NCBI GenBank assembly: GCA_011389745.1
Contig: JAABTQ010000005.1
Span: forward strand, 80,542-144,541
Length of the DNA: 64,000 nucleotides
Source of the DNA: Desulfobacteraceae bacterium
GTDB taxonomy: Bacteria > Desulfobacterota > Desulfobacteria > Desulfobacterales > SKZT01
Direction of reading: 5' to 3'
In this document: piece after piece, positions 18,531 to 26,612 of the stretch
Layout of the letters: each line of letters opens with the position of its first letter
Numbering within the stretch: position 1 is the stretch's first letter
The notes under the pieces: generated by a model
Told to the model about the DNA's origin: nothing
Seen by the model: the letters and a program-made list of their open reading frames with translations, nothing else
Database searches by the model: none
Made by a program: the position numbers and the translations under genes

Positions 18531-19355
18531 TTAATTATGAAATTCTGCTTCTGAATAACCATGCCTTACGGCAAGTTTTTCAAACATCTGAGCCAACCCT
18601 GCTCCCAGTGTAAAAATTGCCCCATTGTCGAGATTCTTATCCGCAGTTTCATCAAAATATACATTTAAACTGGAGGCCAGACCATCCTCGGGCATCCAGT
18701 AACATACCATGACAGGAACTTTCGGAAATGGATATAAAATAACGGAAATATCCGATTCAAACTCTTCATCCACCTGTTTTGCGTTAAACAGATGCACCAT
18801 ATCGTCAAAAAGGGGGGTATATATATCGGCTACACGTTTCATAGGCTCTTCACAACGTTTACGAAAGAGCGGATAACCTTCTTTTCCATCTTTTAAATCC
18901 CTGAACGATACCCAGTTACCCGTTGGCGAAAGTCCTTCCCCGTCGATAATGTAGTTAAGAAACGGGATCGCCACCCAGGGATTGACATGAATATCCGTAT
19001 AAATATTACCTTCCTGATCGACACTGAAAGACTTGCCAAGAATCTTGATGGTCAGTTTGCCGTCCAGAAAACGACCGCCTGTCTTCTTTGCCTGGGCGGC
19101 AAGATCCAGGCCTGCTATCTGATCTTTTAGCATTTTTAAGTGTTCATCTCGGTTTTGATCAACAATATTATGGTTTCCACTGCAATCACTGTAACGCTCA
19201 ATGATTTCTCGGTCGAGTTTAGGGCATTCATCAATTGACTTCTGGCCCTTGAAAACCGATGCCGCAAATGCGAGACATGTTTTATCACCACACTCCCCGC
19301 AATTGGATTTGTCGAGCAATTGGAATATTTCCATGGCATTTTTGATTTGCGTCAT
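18531..19355 (-). CDS. Fe-S domain protein with DUF3786
   Basis: About 274 residues. The N-terminus (MEIFQLLDKSNCGECGDKTCLAFAASVFKG..DECP) carries the four-Cys 4Fe-4S module seen in corrinoid Fe-S and CoA-related proteins. The remainder (GGRFLDGKLTIKILGKSFSVDQEGNI..HVNPWVAIPFLNYII) is the DUF3786 domain common in anaerobic Deltaproteobacteria, archaea and acetogens. Its role is not established; a link to corrinoid or methyl-group redox activation is inference. ATG 19355 is chosen for the strong AGGAGG upstream. Confidence 0.8.
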   Translation of the reverse strand: MTQIKNAMEIFQLLDKSNCGECGDKTCLAFAASVFKGQKSIDECPKLDREIIERYSDCSGNHNIVDQNRDEHLKMLKDQIAGLDLAAQAKKTGGRFLDGKLTIKILGKSFSVDQEGNIYTDIHVNPWVAIPFLNYIIDGEGLSPTGNWVSFRDLKDGKEGYPLFRKRCEEPMKRVADIYTPLFDDMVHLFNAKQVDEEFESDISVILYPFPKVPVMVCYWMPEDGLASSLNVYFDETADKNLDNGAIFTLGAGLAQMFEKLAVRHGYSEAEFHN

Positions 19356-19504
19356 AACATTCCTCCTAATTCTGAATATACCTGTGTGTGAATTACACCC
19401 CACCTGGTGTATCATTTTTATAATACATCGATAGTTATTGTAGCCGGATATGTCAACCGGGAGGAAAGATTTTCAGAAAGCTTGCAAAATCTGTTTTCGG
19501 AAAA

Positions 19505-20584
19505 TCAATCATCCCTGTTGATGGCATCGATCAGTGTCCTGAGCCTGGCGAAATGAACTCGGTTGAAATTCACAAGAAGGCGCGGAAGATCTCGCAAATC
19601 AGGCTCGTCATCCTCCTCGGGAAGTGCCCCGGAAAGTCTAATGTTCCCCCCCGGTGAAAGGATATCGCAAAATTGTTTCCGAATGGTTTCCAGTGTATGG
19701 TCGGAAAGACTTTCAACCATTCGGATTACCAGAAGGTCCCGTACGTAACGAAGGCTGTGGAAACGCCGGTAGAATCGATGAATTCGTTCTACCACATCTT
19801 CTACAGACTGAGTCAGCCGAAACAAATTGAGATCCTCATGATCGACGAATCCCAAACCCGCAAGCCTCTTTTCAAGAAAGTCCAGCCACTTTTTCCAATA
19901 GTCACTTCCCGGCGGATCTACCATAAAAACGGGTATCGGGTCCCGTTTGCCGGTCTGAATAAGGGTCATGGTTTCCATGCCCTCATCAAGAGTGCCGAAA
20001 CCGCCTGGAAACAACACAACGGCATCAGCTTCCTTCAGAAAAGCAACCTTTCGATTAAAAAAATACTTGTAATTAATGCTCCGGGGACTACCCTCCAGGA
20101 TGGGGTTTGGCTTTTGCTCGAATGGCAGCCGGATGTTGACTCCAAATGAATGTTCCGCCCCGGCACCCTCATTGACGGCATGCATGATACCTGAACCGCC
20201 GCCGGTGATTACCATAAATCCCTCTTTGGACAGCTGCCGGCCCATCTCTTTGGCCATAATATAGTTGGGATCTTTATCGGTGGATCGTGCAGAGCCGAAG
20301 ACCGTTACTTTCCGCCGATCCCGATATGATCTGAAAACCTTTGAGGTAAACCTCATTTCTTTGAGGGTGGAGTTCATGAGTTTGAGATCTTTCCGGTCAG
20401 TGTTTTCCTGTCCGGCCTTGAGTGCGGCAAGTATCAGTTCCCGCACAATATCGGTTTGGTCAATCCCGCCAACCATGGCCATCAATTCGTCAATAGCCCT
20501 GTCTGCTTCTCCGTTGGTACGGGTAAAATGAAGCTCGATCAGTGCATTATTTTTGAATTTAAAAATCTGTTTTTCAGTGGTCAA
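19505..20584 (-). CDS. LOG family protein (TIGR00730-like nucleotide hydrolase)
   Basis: 359 residues. Core LOG/lysine-decarboxylase-like Rossmann domain with VTVFGSAR, ITGGGSGIMHAVNEGA, and the signature PGGFGTLDEGMETMTLIQTGK for nucleoside-monophosphate binding. Extra helical regions flank the core on both sides, making it longer than typical LOG proteins (~200 residues). The frame extends upstream through AT-rich DNA, but a TTG at 20584 has AAGGAGG at ideal spacing and no better ATG exists, so a TTG start is proposed. Likely phosphoribohydrolase or nucleotide-binding regulator. Confidence 0.82.
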   Translation of the reverse strand: MTTEKQIFKFKNNALIELHFTRTNGEADRAIDELMAMVGGIDQTDIVRELILAALKAGQENTDRKDLKLMNSTLKEMRFTSKVFRSYRDRRKVTVFGSARSTDKDPNYIMAKEMGRQLSKEGFMVITGGGSGIMHAVNEGAGAEHSFGVNIRLPFEQKPNPILEGSPRSINYKYFFNRKVAFLKEADAVVLFPGGFGTLDEGMETMTLIQTGKRDPIPVFMVDPPGSDYWKKWLDFLEKRLAGLGFVDHEDLNLFRLTQSVEDVVERIHRFYRRFHSLRYVRDLLVIRMVESLSDHTLETIRKQFCDILSPGGNIRLSGALPEEDDEPDLRDLPRLLVNFNRVHFARLRTLIDAINRDD

Positions 20585-20717
20585 GCATTGCCTCCTTATC
20601 CTTAAATATAAAAGTTTAATTTTCGTATGTATGGAGAAAAGTGAAAATTTGTATATTATTAAAATTTCATCCACATTATTAATTTCTCAAAATCATATCA
20701 CAAATTTTAAAAAGAAA

Positions 20718-20741
20718 AAAACTTCCCGGCAAAGAAGTTTT
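20718..20741 (+). promoter_or_regulatory. Hairpin upstream of selD promoter
   Basis: AAAACTTC and GAAGTTTT form a perfect 8-bp stem around CCGGCAAA, followed by TCACGTTC. It could terminate transcription reading in from the left. A second hairpin followed by the same TTTTCACGTTC sequence occurs at 32353, so it may instead be a small repeated motif. Confidence 0.4.
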
Positions 20742-20763
20742 CACGTTCAGACTCCCTCCTTAT

Positions 20764-20792
20764 TTGACACCTATCGGTTCGTTCCATATATT
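20764..20792 (+). promoter_or_regulatory. Sigma-70-type promoter for selD
   Basis: TTGACA (20764-20769), a 17-bp spacer and TATATT (20787-20792). The expected start of transcription near 20799 leaves a leader of about 57 nt before the selD ATG. Confidence 0.65.
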
Positions 20793-20855
20793 GTCACCAT
20801 AATAACCGGTTTTGGGCAGCATCAACGTGCAGGCTATATAGAGGAAGCAATTTAC

Positions 20856-21917
20856 ATGATGATTAAAAATTTGTTCGGTAAACATACATTGACAAGCCTT
20901 GCCAAGACTTGTGGTTGAGCGGCAAAAATCAGCCCGGTCGGGCTAAATGAATTACTGGCATCCCTTCCTGTGAATCAGGATCCGAACCTTCTGGTGGGAT
21001 TCGGATCAAACGACGATGCCGGTGTATACCGTATCACCGATGAGATCGCCATTATAACCACAGCGGACTTTATCACACCACCGGTGGATGACCCCTTTCT
21101 GTTCGGCCAAATTGCCGCTGCAAACGCCATAAGTGATGTATACGCTATGGGTGGAAAACCCCTAACCTGCTTGAACCTGGTGGGATTTCCCTCCAAAAAG
21201 CTTTCTCCGGGGATTCTTCATGGAATTGTTGCCGGTGCACTGGAAAAGATAACCGAATCCGGGGCGGTCCTTGCCGGAGGACACACTACGGAAGACGATG
21301 AACCCAAATTCGGCCTTTCAGTTGTCGGGGTCGTTCATCCTGAAAAAATTTGGACCAACAGCAATGCCAGGCCTGGGGATGCTCTTTTGCTGACTAAACC
21401 GATCGGAAGCGGTGTTCTGTTCAATGCCAATCGCAAAAAACTGGTTTCCCAGGAGGCAATGACAGAATGCACAGATATTCTCATCACCTTGAATAAGATC
21501 GCTTCCGAGGTCATGCAAGACTTTGAAATCCACTCCGTCACTGACATCACCGGATTCGGTCTTGCAGGACATAGCTTCGAGGTGGCCAGGGCTTCACAGG
21601 TGACTTTCAAAATTATGGTGGACAGTTTGCCCATTATGCGCGAAGCCCTTGAAATGTATAAAAAGGGAATTAATACCGGCATGAATTCATCCAACCGGGA
21701 ACTGGTGAAAGAAATTGCTTTGTTTAAAAAAGCTTTTCCTCCATGGCATCAGGAAATTCTCTATGATCCCCAAACCAGTGGCGGTCTCATGGTTTCATTG
21801 CCTGCCAACCAGTCGGAAACATTACTCAAAACACTTCACAAGCATGGGGTCAAGCGAGCCTGCATAATCGGTAACGTTATAGAATTGCAGGATAGAACGT
21901 ACTTAGTGTTCGAATAG
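20856..21917 (+). CDS. selD: Selenide, water dikinase (selenophosphate synthase), selenocysteine-containing
   Basis: Makes selenophosphate from selenide and ATP for Sec-tRNA and selenouridine synthesis. The frame is interrupted by one TGA (20916-20918). Reading it as Sec joins LTSLAKTCG-U-AAKISPVGLNELL to the rest, and puts Sec21 three residues before the conserved Lys, exactly where E. coli SelD has Cys17. A total of 353 residues fits the family (347). GSNDDAGVYR, GNAxSD-like AANAISDVYAMGGKPLT, AGGHTTEDDEPKFGLSVVG, ITGFGLAGH and DPQTSGGLM are all present. GAGGAAG precedes ATG 20856 by 8 bp. Conventional calling would start it near 20970 and lose the active site. Confidence 0.95.
20916..20944 (+). 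promoter_or_regulatory. UGA-Sec codon with bacterial SECIS-like hairpin
   Basis: The TGA at 20916-20918 is followed after 12 nt by AGCCC-GGTC-GGGCT (20931-20944), a 5-bp GC-rich stem with a GGUC loop, the loop type bound by SelB in known bacterial SECIS elements. Position and loop agree with Sec insertion. SelB recognition is inferred. Confidence 0.8.
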
Positions 21918-22083
21918 ACATTTAACCCATGGGAACGGAATAAACTCAAAAAATATGGAAAACCAGGTGAAGGGTTCGATATAATAATTAAGAAACTATT
22001 TTTAAATGAAATTAGAATCCGACGGCATAAATTGATGATAATGGGATCTTAAGTCCGTAGTTAAATTACCAAAGGAGCGTGCC

Positions 22084-23460
22084 GTGAAAAAAATAAAAAT
22101 TCTCATAATGGCGGTCAGTTTGCTCCTGACACCTTTAATATACCAGGTGCAGTCAGCCCAAAATCCCGGCACACCACCTCCGGTTGCTTCCATACTGGTT
22201 CGCCAGGGCGATTTTGCACACAGTTTGCTGGAAATATTGGAATTGGATACGGCTTATTCAGAACCGCAGGCGCTGGAAATGCTGACTGAACTCGGGATTG
22301 CTCCGAAAAACGGATGGATCTCGGATTACCCCATGACACCCGACATCATCGGCGAATTACAGGATGCCGTGGCAAGTGCCTCGGATAATGGATATCTGAC
22401 CATAACCCGCCCAGAGGCGTTAAACCTTTTTCAAACCCTTGTTGCGGATTATGGATTGCCGATTGCTCCGGATCATAGTCCTGAAAATTACAACGAAACT
22501 CCACCATCCTTTGGATACTATAATTACACAGAACCGACGGTAATCAACAACTACTATCACCATAGCGGACCCCCGGTGATCACATATTATCCACCCCCTT
22601 ACGGGCATTATCACCTCTACAGTTGGGTTCCATATCCATTCTGGTGGGAAAATTTTTGGTTTTCAGGTTATTTTGTGTTGAATGATTTTCACAGAACTTC
22701 ACGTGTTGTCATTCTTAACAGGCGTGGGTACAAAAAACATTTCAGAAGTCACAAGAGTGGCTTTGGGGTGGTCAGCAATCGCTCAAAAAGATATTACCAT
22801 CCTAAAAAAGGTTTTGCAGTTTATCCCTCGAAACGAAAATTTGAAAAAGATTTTCGTTCAGGAAGCAACACAGGCAGACGATGGTCCAAACCGCATAAAT
22901 CCGGAATCAGAGATAAGTCACGGTTTTTGAGACATGGTCCCGAACAAAAAGGCGGTTCCGGCAAAAAGGCTTTCCTTCGGGGTGATAACCGTTCCAATCG
23001 TTCCAATGACAAATTCCGCAATGATACAAGGCGTCAAATCAGTAATCGTTCTTCGAAAAATCCCAGGCAACTAAACCAATGGATGGAGAGAAGAGGAACC
23101 CGCAGCAGAACGCGAACCGGAAACAATTCACCGGAAATAAAGGGACCCCGAAATAACCGTGGTTCCGTAAATGCTCCCCGTAATAATAACACTGCCATCC
23201 ATGAAAATCGTCAAACCAACAACCGTGGTATCCGCGATAACCGCATTCATAACTTTCGTGAAAAGCGATTCCGGGATAATCGATTCCGTGATAATCGATT
23301 CCGTGATAATCGTCGTGACAACCCTGTTTTTCCCCAAAACCGCTCCAACACTGTTCGTGAAAATCGCAACCCTGTTGTACATGAAAATCGGAGAAGTGTT
23401 GACCGCTCCCGTTCCTTTGAAGGAAACCGATCTTTTCAAGGACGTGATCGCAGCTTTTAA
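22084..23460 (+). CDS. Secreted Arg/Asn/Tyr-rich protein of unknown function
   Basis: 458 residues. A cleavable signal peptide (to about VQSA-QN) precedes a folded-looking acidic region to residue ~140 (LLEILELDTAYSEPQALEMLTELGIAP). A Tyr/His/Pro/Trp-rich segment follows (YYPPPYGHYHLYSWVPYPFWWENFWFSGYF). The last 250 residues are very basic and low-complexity, built from RDNR/ENR/NNRG units, with three exact FRDNR repeats. Such tails suggest nucleic-acid, polysaccharide or cell-surface binding. No family is named with confidence. AAAGGAG precedes the ATG and a GC-rich hairpin follows the stop. Confidence 0.75.
   Translation: MKKIKILIMAVSLLLTPLIYQVQSAQNPGTPPPVASILVRQGDFAHSLLEILELDTAYSEPQALEMLTELGIAPKNGWISDYPMTPDIIGELQDAVASASDNGYLTITRPEALNLFQTLVADYGLPIAPDHSPENYNETPPSFGYYNYTEPTVINNYYHHSGPPVITYYPPPYGHYHLYSWVPYPFWWENFWFSGYFVLNDFHRTSRVVILNRRGYKKHFRSHKSGFGVVSNRSKRYYHPKKGFAVYPSKRKFEKDFRSGSNTGRRWSKPHKSGIRDKSRFLRHGPEQKGGSGKKAFLRGDNRSNRSNDKFRNDTRRQISNRSSKNPRQLNQWMERRGTRSRTRTGNNSPEIKGPRNNRGSVNAPRNNNTAIHENRQTNNRGIRDNRIHNFREKRFRDNRFRDNRFRDNRRDNPVFPQNRSNTVRENRNPVVHENRRSVDRSRSFEGNRSFQGRDRSF
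23266..23310 (+). repeat. Three 15-bp tandem repeats inside the Arg/Asn-rich gene
   Basis: The unit CGATTCCGTGATAAT occurs at 23266, 23281 and 23296, the first with one changed base, in frame. It encodes three RFRDN units. Copy number could vary between strains by slippage. Confidence 0.9.
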
Positions 23461-23467
23461 AAGTATT

Positions 23468-23490
23468 GAGGAGGGCTATCAACCCTCCTC
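23468..23490 (+). terminator. Hairpin after the Arg/Asn-rich gene
   Basis: GAGGAGGG and CCCTCCTC make a perfect 8-bp stem with a 7-nt loop just past the stop codon. Only a weak T-rich tail (TTAGTTCT) follows, so termination efficiency is uncertain. Confidence 0.6.
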
Positions 23491-23538
23491 TTAGTTCTAT
23501 CAGCTAATTATATTTACGCGCTGTCCGATGATTTTGGA

Positions 23539-23736
23539 TTATACACGACCTCCCAACCATCCCGGAGGATCATTGCGTTTTGAGGTCCATGAGGGACTAT
23601 TTTCGCTGGGTGCACTGTACTCCGAACTCATCGCATTCATTTCTTGTTGGCGTTTTTCGTCGCTTTCGTGTACACGGTCCCGACATTCACCTTCGTCACA
23701 CCTACCAGTTATATCTCTTGATGGTATTTTTTTCAT
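23539..23736 (-). CDS. Small 65-residue protein, unknown
   Basis: Hydrophilic 65-residue ORF. AGGAG lies upstream of ATG 23736, while an earlier in-frame ATG lacks a ribosome site. The sequence has a CDEGEC pair, an acidic/basic middle (VHESDEKRQQEMNAMSSEY), and a Ser/Pro/Trp/Gly tail ending PPGWLGGRV. No signal peptide and no family recognised. It follows the six-Cys ORF on the same strand by 120 bp, so the two may form a small unit. The size and layout (leader-like N-terminus, Gly-rich tail) could fit a peptide precursor, but no maturation enzyme is adjacent. Confidence 0.5.
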   Translation of the reverse strand: MKKIPSRDITGRCDEGECRDRVHESDEKRQQEMNAMSSEYSAPSENSPSWTSKRNDPPGWLGGRV

Positions 23737-23856
23737 GGTACTTTTTCTCCTAATTTCCCTTAATATATTTAAAGCCTTTTTCATTTCAATTGCATGTGGC
23801 TTCTTTATCGTTCAGGCATTTATTCAGCATATTTTACATTAAGACCACCCATCGGG

Positions 23857-24003
23857 CTACCAAGTGCAATCATTAAAGCAATTTCGCTCCCGGGTTTTGC
23901 AAATGGAAACACCATCTTCCTGCTCAACACATTGAACCCATTCGAGCACACAAAATTGTTCACATCGAAGGTCCGACATTGGTTCTTTAGTTTCATTATT
24001 CAT
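23857..24003 (-). CDS. 48-residue six-cysteine protein with mirror-symmetric Cys spacing
   Basis: Starts at ATG 24003 with AAGGAG 8 bp upstream and ends TAG. Cysteines fall at 14, 18, 25, 35, 42 and 46, giving CX3C-X6-C-X9-C-X6-CX3C, a palindromic pattern. Paired CX3C motifs are typical of helical hairpins held by disulfides (alpha-hairpinin or CHCH-like) or of metal sites. No signal peptide is seen, so a reduced cytosolic, metal-binding role is as possible as a disulfide fold. No homologue is recalled. The good ribosome site and conserved-looking spacing argue that it is real. Confidence 0.6.
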   Translation of the reverse strand: MNNETKEPMSDLRCEQFCVLEWVQCVEQEDGVSICKTRERNCFNDCTW

Positions 24004-24029
24004 GTTATCTCTCCTTTGCGACTACGGTT

Positions 24030-24051
24030 TTTGAACGGTTTATGGTTCAAA
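24030..24051 (-). promoter_or_regulatory. Inverted repeat in the leader of the six-Cys ORF
   Basis: TTTGAAC and GTTCAAA, 7-bp perfect arms with an 8-nt spacer, lie 27 bp upstream of the ATG on the minus strand. It may be an operator or leader hairpin. Beyond it, to 24220, no coding sign was seen. Confidence 0.35.
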
Positions 24052-24220
24052 GGTCCGAAGCAGCAATTTTCAATTCAAACTGCCTTTTCCGACAGAAATA
24101 CATCGGTGACACTATTTATTTTAGTTGACTGCCAATACATTATCGTTTGAATTGATTGTTTTATAGTATTTAGGGTAATGCGTTACAAAGTTTTGTCAAG
24201 GAAGTCCGTGCATGGGAAAT

Positions 24221-24246
24221 GGCCGGTCTATTTAACAAGACCGGCC
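24221..24246. terminator. Perfect 9-bp hairpin, possible terminator or attenuator
   Basis: GGCCGGTCT and AGACCGGCC with an 8-nt AT-rich loop lie 110 bp before the acyl-CoA dehydrogenase. No clear T-run follows on either strand, so it may be a regulatory hairpin and not a terminator. Confidence 0.45.
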
Positions 24247-24357
24247 TGCATTTGTGGTAACTTCTTGTCAATATTTAAAGTTTAAATGCGTCAGTTGAAA
24301 ATTGACTGATATTACTTATTTTTTATTTCAAACCATTTAAAAGAGGGCTTATAAATC

Positions 24358-26004
24358 ATGGACACAAATATTCCGACACTGACTGATGCCTATTTGGGTT
24401 TACTAGAGAAATACGCGAATCGCAGGGTAAGAAATTCCGAACCCGGTGAAAAAGCACAGCAACTGGCTGGTCGCTATCTGGAACTGGTAGATGAATACCC
24501 CGATAACATGATCGAAAGGGAAAAAAAAGTTCCCGACGAGCTTCTGGAAAAGCTGAAACAGGCTGGGTTTTTCGGCATGACCATACCAGAGAAATATGGG
24601 GGACTCGGAATGACCCTCAAGGAATATCTTGCTCTTGTGGAATCTATGGCTTCCAAGTCCGTTGCGGTGGGGATCACAATAATCGCTCATTTGTCAATCG
24701 GAATAAAGGGGATCTTGCTATTCGGAAGTCAGGAACAGAAACAAAAGTACCTTCCCGGAGCCGCATCCGGAAAAATCATTTTTTCTTATGCGCTGACTGA
24801 ACCCGAAATAGGGTCAGATGCCCAAAACATTACCACGACAGCCGAGTTGTCCGAAGACGGTTCCTCATATATTGTAAACGGGATTAAAACCTACATTACC
24901 AACGCAAACTATGCAGAAGCCATGACCGTCTTTGCCAGGTTCAAATCCGGCGGTCTGGGTGCTTTTATTGTAGAAACTTCCTATAAAGGTGTCATAATCG
25001 GAAAAGAAATGCCCAAAATGGGTCTTAAGGCCAGTTCCACCGCATCAGTCAAATTCGATAATGTCCGGGTTCCCCGGGAAAATCTGATCGGTCGTGAGGG
25101 TGATGGGTTCAAAATCGCCATGACAATACTAAATTACGGGCGTCTGGCTCTTGGAGCAACCTCATCGGGCATCATCAAACGGTCCCTGGAAGACATGGTT
25201 AAACGATCATCCTATAGGAAACAATTCGGGGTTGCCATCAAAGAATTCGAACTGATCCGGGAAATGCTGGTCAGGGCAAAGGTTAACGCAAAGATAGTCT
25301 CGGCCATGACCGCATTTTCGACTGATATTTTGGAAAACAACCCAACGGCCAACATTTCGGTGGAAAGCTCTCACAGCAAGCTTTTCGGTACTACAAGAGC
25401 ATGGCAGACCGTGTACGATGCGCTTCAGGTTGCGGGAGGTTCCGGATATCTAATGACTCTTCCCTATGAAAAACGAATGAGGGATTTTCGGGTCACCACC
25501 ATTTTCGAGGGCACTACTGAAATCCACTCAATATACCCCGCACTTGTACTGGCCAAAAAGTTGCAAGACCTGCTGAAAAACACCAAGGGGTTTGCTTCTA
25601 AACTGAAGCTCGTTTTCCGGTTTCTTTTTCCCGGCTTATTTCAGCCGATAAAGGTCAGTTCACCTGCTTTGAAACCTGCAGGCCGGATGGTGTCACGGCT
25701 GGTTGGAAAAATTTTCTTTTTTACTCTTTTCGGACTTATTCGTTACGGCAAAAATCTTCGATGGAAACAATTTTTTCTTCGCAGAATCACATTCCTCAGC
25801 ATGTATAGCTTTGGGATTTTGGCCATGATCGCTCAAATTGAGACCGCTCGTTCGGAAAGCAAATCCACTGAGAGTGATCTCGACGTACTCCGCTTTTTTG
25901 TCCATGAAGCCAGCCAATACAGCAAGCACCATGCCGGTTTGTTTTCAAAAACAACGGATCATATCACGGAAAAAGTGTTCAGGACCATTGAATTGCCTGA
26001 TTAA
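24358..26004 (+). CDS. Acyl-CoA dehydrogenase (long/very-long-chain type)
   Basis: 548-residue FAD enzyme for alpha,beta-dehydrogenation of acyl-CoA. It has GFFGMTIPEKYGGLG, the FAD/substrate loop YALTEPEIGSDAQNITTTA, KTYITNANYA, NYGRLALGATSSGIIKRSLE, YRKQFGVAI and AGGSGYLM, and the catalytic base Glu384 in IFEGTTEIHSIYPALVLAK. An additional C-terminal domain of about 150 residues after the core matches the VLCAD/ACAD9 layout that promotes membrane association. No electron-transfer flavoprotein genes are adjacent. Substrate chain length is inferred from the extension. Confidence 0.88.
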   Translation: MDTNIPTLTDAYLGLLEKYANRRVRNSEPGEKAQQLAGRYLELVDEYPDNMIEREKKVPDELLEKLKQAGFFGMTIPEKYGGLGMTLKEYLALVESMASKSVAVGITIIAHLSIGIKGILLFGSQEQKQKYLPGAASGKIIFSYALTEPEIGSDAQNITTTAELSEDGSSYIVNGIKTYITNANYAEAMTVFARFKSGGLGAFIVETSYKGVIIGKEMPKMGLKASSTASVKFDNVRVPRENLIGREGDGFKIAMTILNYGRLALGATSSGIIKRSLEDMVKRSSYRKQFGVAIKEFELIREMLVRAKVNAKIVSAMTAFSTDILENNPTANISVESSHSKLFGTTRAWQTVYDALQVAGGSGYLMTLPYEKRMRDFRVTTIFEGTTEIHSIYPALVLAKKLQDLLKNTKGFASKLKLVFRFLFPGLFQPIKVSSPALKPAGRMVSRLVGKIFFFTLFGLIRYGKNLRWKQFFLRRITFLSMYSFGILAMIAQIETARSESKSTESDLDVLRFFVHEASQYSKHHAGLFSKTTDHITEKVFRTIELPD

Positions 26005-26068
26005 TTGTCCGATTGAAATTGGATAATAGCAGTTACGGTATTTCCCCTTGCGGATTAATACCAAAATG

Positions 26069-26092
26069 AGAGATTCCATGCATGGATTCTCT
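26069..26092 (+). terminator. Near-palindromic hairpin after acyl-CoA dehydrogenase
   Basis: AGAGATTCCATG pairs with CATGGATTCTCT with one internal mismatch pair, followed by TTTTGG, 65 bp after the stop. It may be a terminator or part of the repeat-rich intergenic block. Confidence 0.45.
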
Positions 26093-26612
26093 TTTGGTCA
26101 TACCGGCAAAGGCCGGTATATAGTCCGGTGAACCTTCCATATGGATTCCGGCTTTCGCCCATAAGCTTCAAAGTAAAAGTTCTTTATGCCGACTTCAGTG
26201 TTCGGAAATTTGAAAGTAACCCCTGGCATGTCATTCTGAGGGAGCAACTCCTAGCGGTTTGATGGTTAGAAAGATAATATTTACCAATATACTGATTGAA
26301 GCTATAGCGACCGAAGAATCTTTCACCCCAAGACTGGATTGATCCTTAGATCTGACTTGGAGTTGAAAAGAAGAAGAGACCGTGATAGTGGAGACGAAAG
26401 ATTCTTCGTCGGCCATTGAGTGTGTGCCATACAACCCATTACGATGTGGCCTCCTCAGAATGACAGTCTTTATTGCCTGATCAACCGCCTGAAACCTGAA
26501 ACCTTCAGAATTGACGGTTTAGAAAGTGACGGGGCCGGAGGGAAACCATTTATTAAAATCCTCATAATAGGATCGGATCATGAAAACAACTCGCTATGAC
26601 AGGTGGATCACC
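26093..26612. repeat. Repeat-rich intergenic block with TGTCATTCTGAG inverted ends
   Basis: No gene is supported in these 520 bp. A small palindrome (ACCGGC-AAAG-GCCGGT, 26100-26119) is followed by a 237-bp segment bounded by TGTCATTCTGAG (26229-26240) and its inverse CTCAGAATGACA (26454-26465). CGAAGAATCT-type sequences sit inside in both orientations. This resembles dispersed non-autonomous palindromic repeats of deltaproteobacterial genomes. A lone half-copy (TGTCATTCTGAGGAGG) lies near 55869. Confidence 0.6.

Noticed and set aside
23266..23310. Tandem repeats considered as a CRISPR or iteron array
   Set aside because: 15-bp in-frame coding repeats without spacers.
23528..23842. 104-codon plus-strand ORF
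   Set aside because: Antisense to the better supported 65-codon minus ORF and lacking a ribosome site.
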